The translations under genes and the position numbers were made by a program. From positions 1 through 38,004 of the forward strand of contig JAJCYA010000057.1 of assembly GCA_029263095.1 (NCBI GenBank): a stretch of DNA of 38,004 bases. The letters are read 5' to 3'. This DNA comes from Acidimicrobiia bacterium (lineage in GTDB: Bacteria > Actinomycetota > Acidimicrobiia > Spongiisociales > UBA11373). The notes beneath the pieces were generated by a model that ran no database searches, was not told the DNA's origin, and saw nothing but the letters and a program-made list of their open reading frames with translations. Positions 37,597 to 38,004 of this stretch are shown in pieces (the first letter of the stretch is position 1; every line of letters begins with the position of its first letter).

Positions 37597-38004
37597 CCGA
37601 TCTCGCACAGTCCATTGAGGACATTCACGCCGAGATGATGAGCGGTGACGCCGAGGCTGCGCCGCGACGCAAGCGACTGGCCCTGGTGGCGAGCAAGGGA
37701 ACGCTCGACCAGGCCTACCCACCGCTGATCCTGGCTACGACCGCGGCCAGTCTCGGATGGGAGGTGGGGATCTACTTCACCTTCTACGGGTTGGACATCC
37801 TCCACAAGGAGCGCCACCCCAAACTGAAGATGGCATCGCTGGCCAACCCATCGGGGCCGATACGGCTCCCCAACCTGCTTGGTGCGATACCCGGGGCCAC
37901 TCAGGCGGCGACCAAGGTGATGAAGCGATGGATGAAGCGCTCTCGAATGCCGGAGGTACCCGAATTCATCGAAATGGCCCAGGGGTTGGACGTGACGTTC
38001 TTTG
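37593..38004 (+). CDS. DsrE/DsrF/DrsH-like family protein (partial, 3' end outside window)
   Basis: The first 137 residues contain RRKRLALVASKGTLDQAYPPL, a DsrE-fold strand-helix start, then ATTAASLGWEVGIYFTFYGL and a basic region (TKVMKRWMKRSRMP). This is the DsrE/DrsH pattern found next to TusA in sulfur-trafficking loci. Any reactive Cys would lie beyond the window edge. It is the third gene of the operon headed by the polycysteine attenuator, so all three would be made when cysteine is short. Confidence 0.85.
   Translation, partial: MTDLAQSIEDIHAEMMSGDAEAAPRRKRLALVASKGTLDQAYPPLILATTAASLGWEVGIYFTFYGLDILHKERHPKLKMASLANPSGPIRLPNLLGAIPGATQAATKVMKRWMKRSRMPEVPEFIEMAQGLDVTFF

Overview
The window is high-GC, densely packed bacterial DNA that reads as chromosome of an actinobacterium. 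The evidence is an ald-type alanine dehydrogenase of exactly 371 aa, a ClpS-DUF2017 pair, a two-domain GlnE, an XRE regulator followed by a heparin-binding-haemagglutinin-like protein (a gene pair also found in mycobacteria), a Gram-positive-type tad/Flp locus, and many start codons placed 6-9 nt after a TANNNT -10 box, as expected for leaderless mRNAs. A deep-branching group such as Acidimicrobiia is my guess; the sequence alone does not settle it. I saw no rRNA, tRNA, CRISPR array or intact transposase.

Layout. 1-2570 (minus): heme A synthase, heme O synthase and a divergent Lgt-like protein cut by the window edge, with a 26-aa membrane peptide gene facing away at 2666. 2811-3057: a palindromic dispersed-type intergenic repeat. 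3084-5453 (minus): selD, a [2Fe-2S] thioredoxin-fold ferredoxin and an alpha/beta hydrolase; selD carries an in-frame TGA and is a selenoprotein. 5558-7800 (plus): a small NTPase and mgtE with a structured leader. 7905-10987: an MMPL exporter and its divergent TetR regulator. 11042-13834 (minus): an unknown protein, ATP-type PEP carboxykinase, a class IV aminotransferase. 13913-20050: glnE, an M20 peptidase, DAHP synthase (minus), then an XRE regulator with a lysine/alanine/proline-tailed protein. 20170-27977: DUF4332, a MobA-like nucleotidyltransferase, ald, the HTH-clpS-DUF2017 operon, an amidohydrolase, a small membrane protein, an MFS permease, a diguanylate cyclase and a rhodanese.

28136-33726 is one overlapping tad/Flp pilus operon (CpaB, TadZ, TadA, TadB, TadC, Flp pilin, two TadE-like and one TadG-like protein), followed by a MazEF-type toxin-antitoxin pair. 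Protein-like minus-strand fragments flank this block on both sides, so it may have been inserted into an older gene.

34417-38004: an 8-oxoguanine-deaminase-like amidohydrolase, a 36-aa Arg-rich ORF, and a sulfur operon (cysteine synthase, TusA-like carrier, DsrE-like protein). Ahead of that operon lies the most striking element here: an apparently leaderless 28-codon ORF with six consecutive Cys codons, followed by an intrinsic terminator 26 nt before the cysteine synthase start. This is the architecture of a cysteine-responsive transcription attenuator. Its promoter -35 box sits in a perfect 16-bp inverted repeat.
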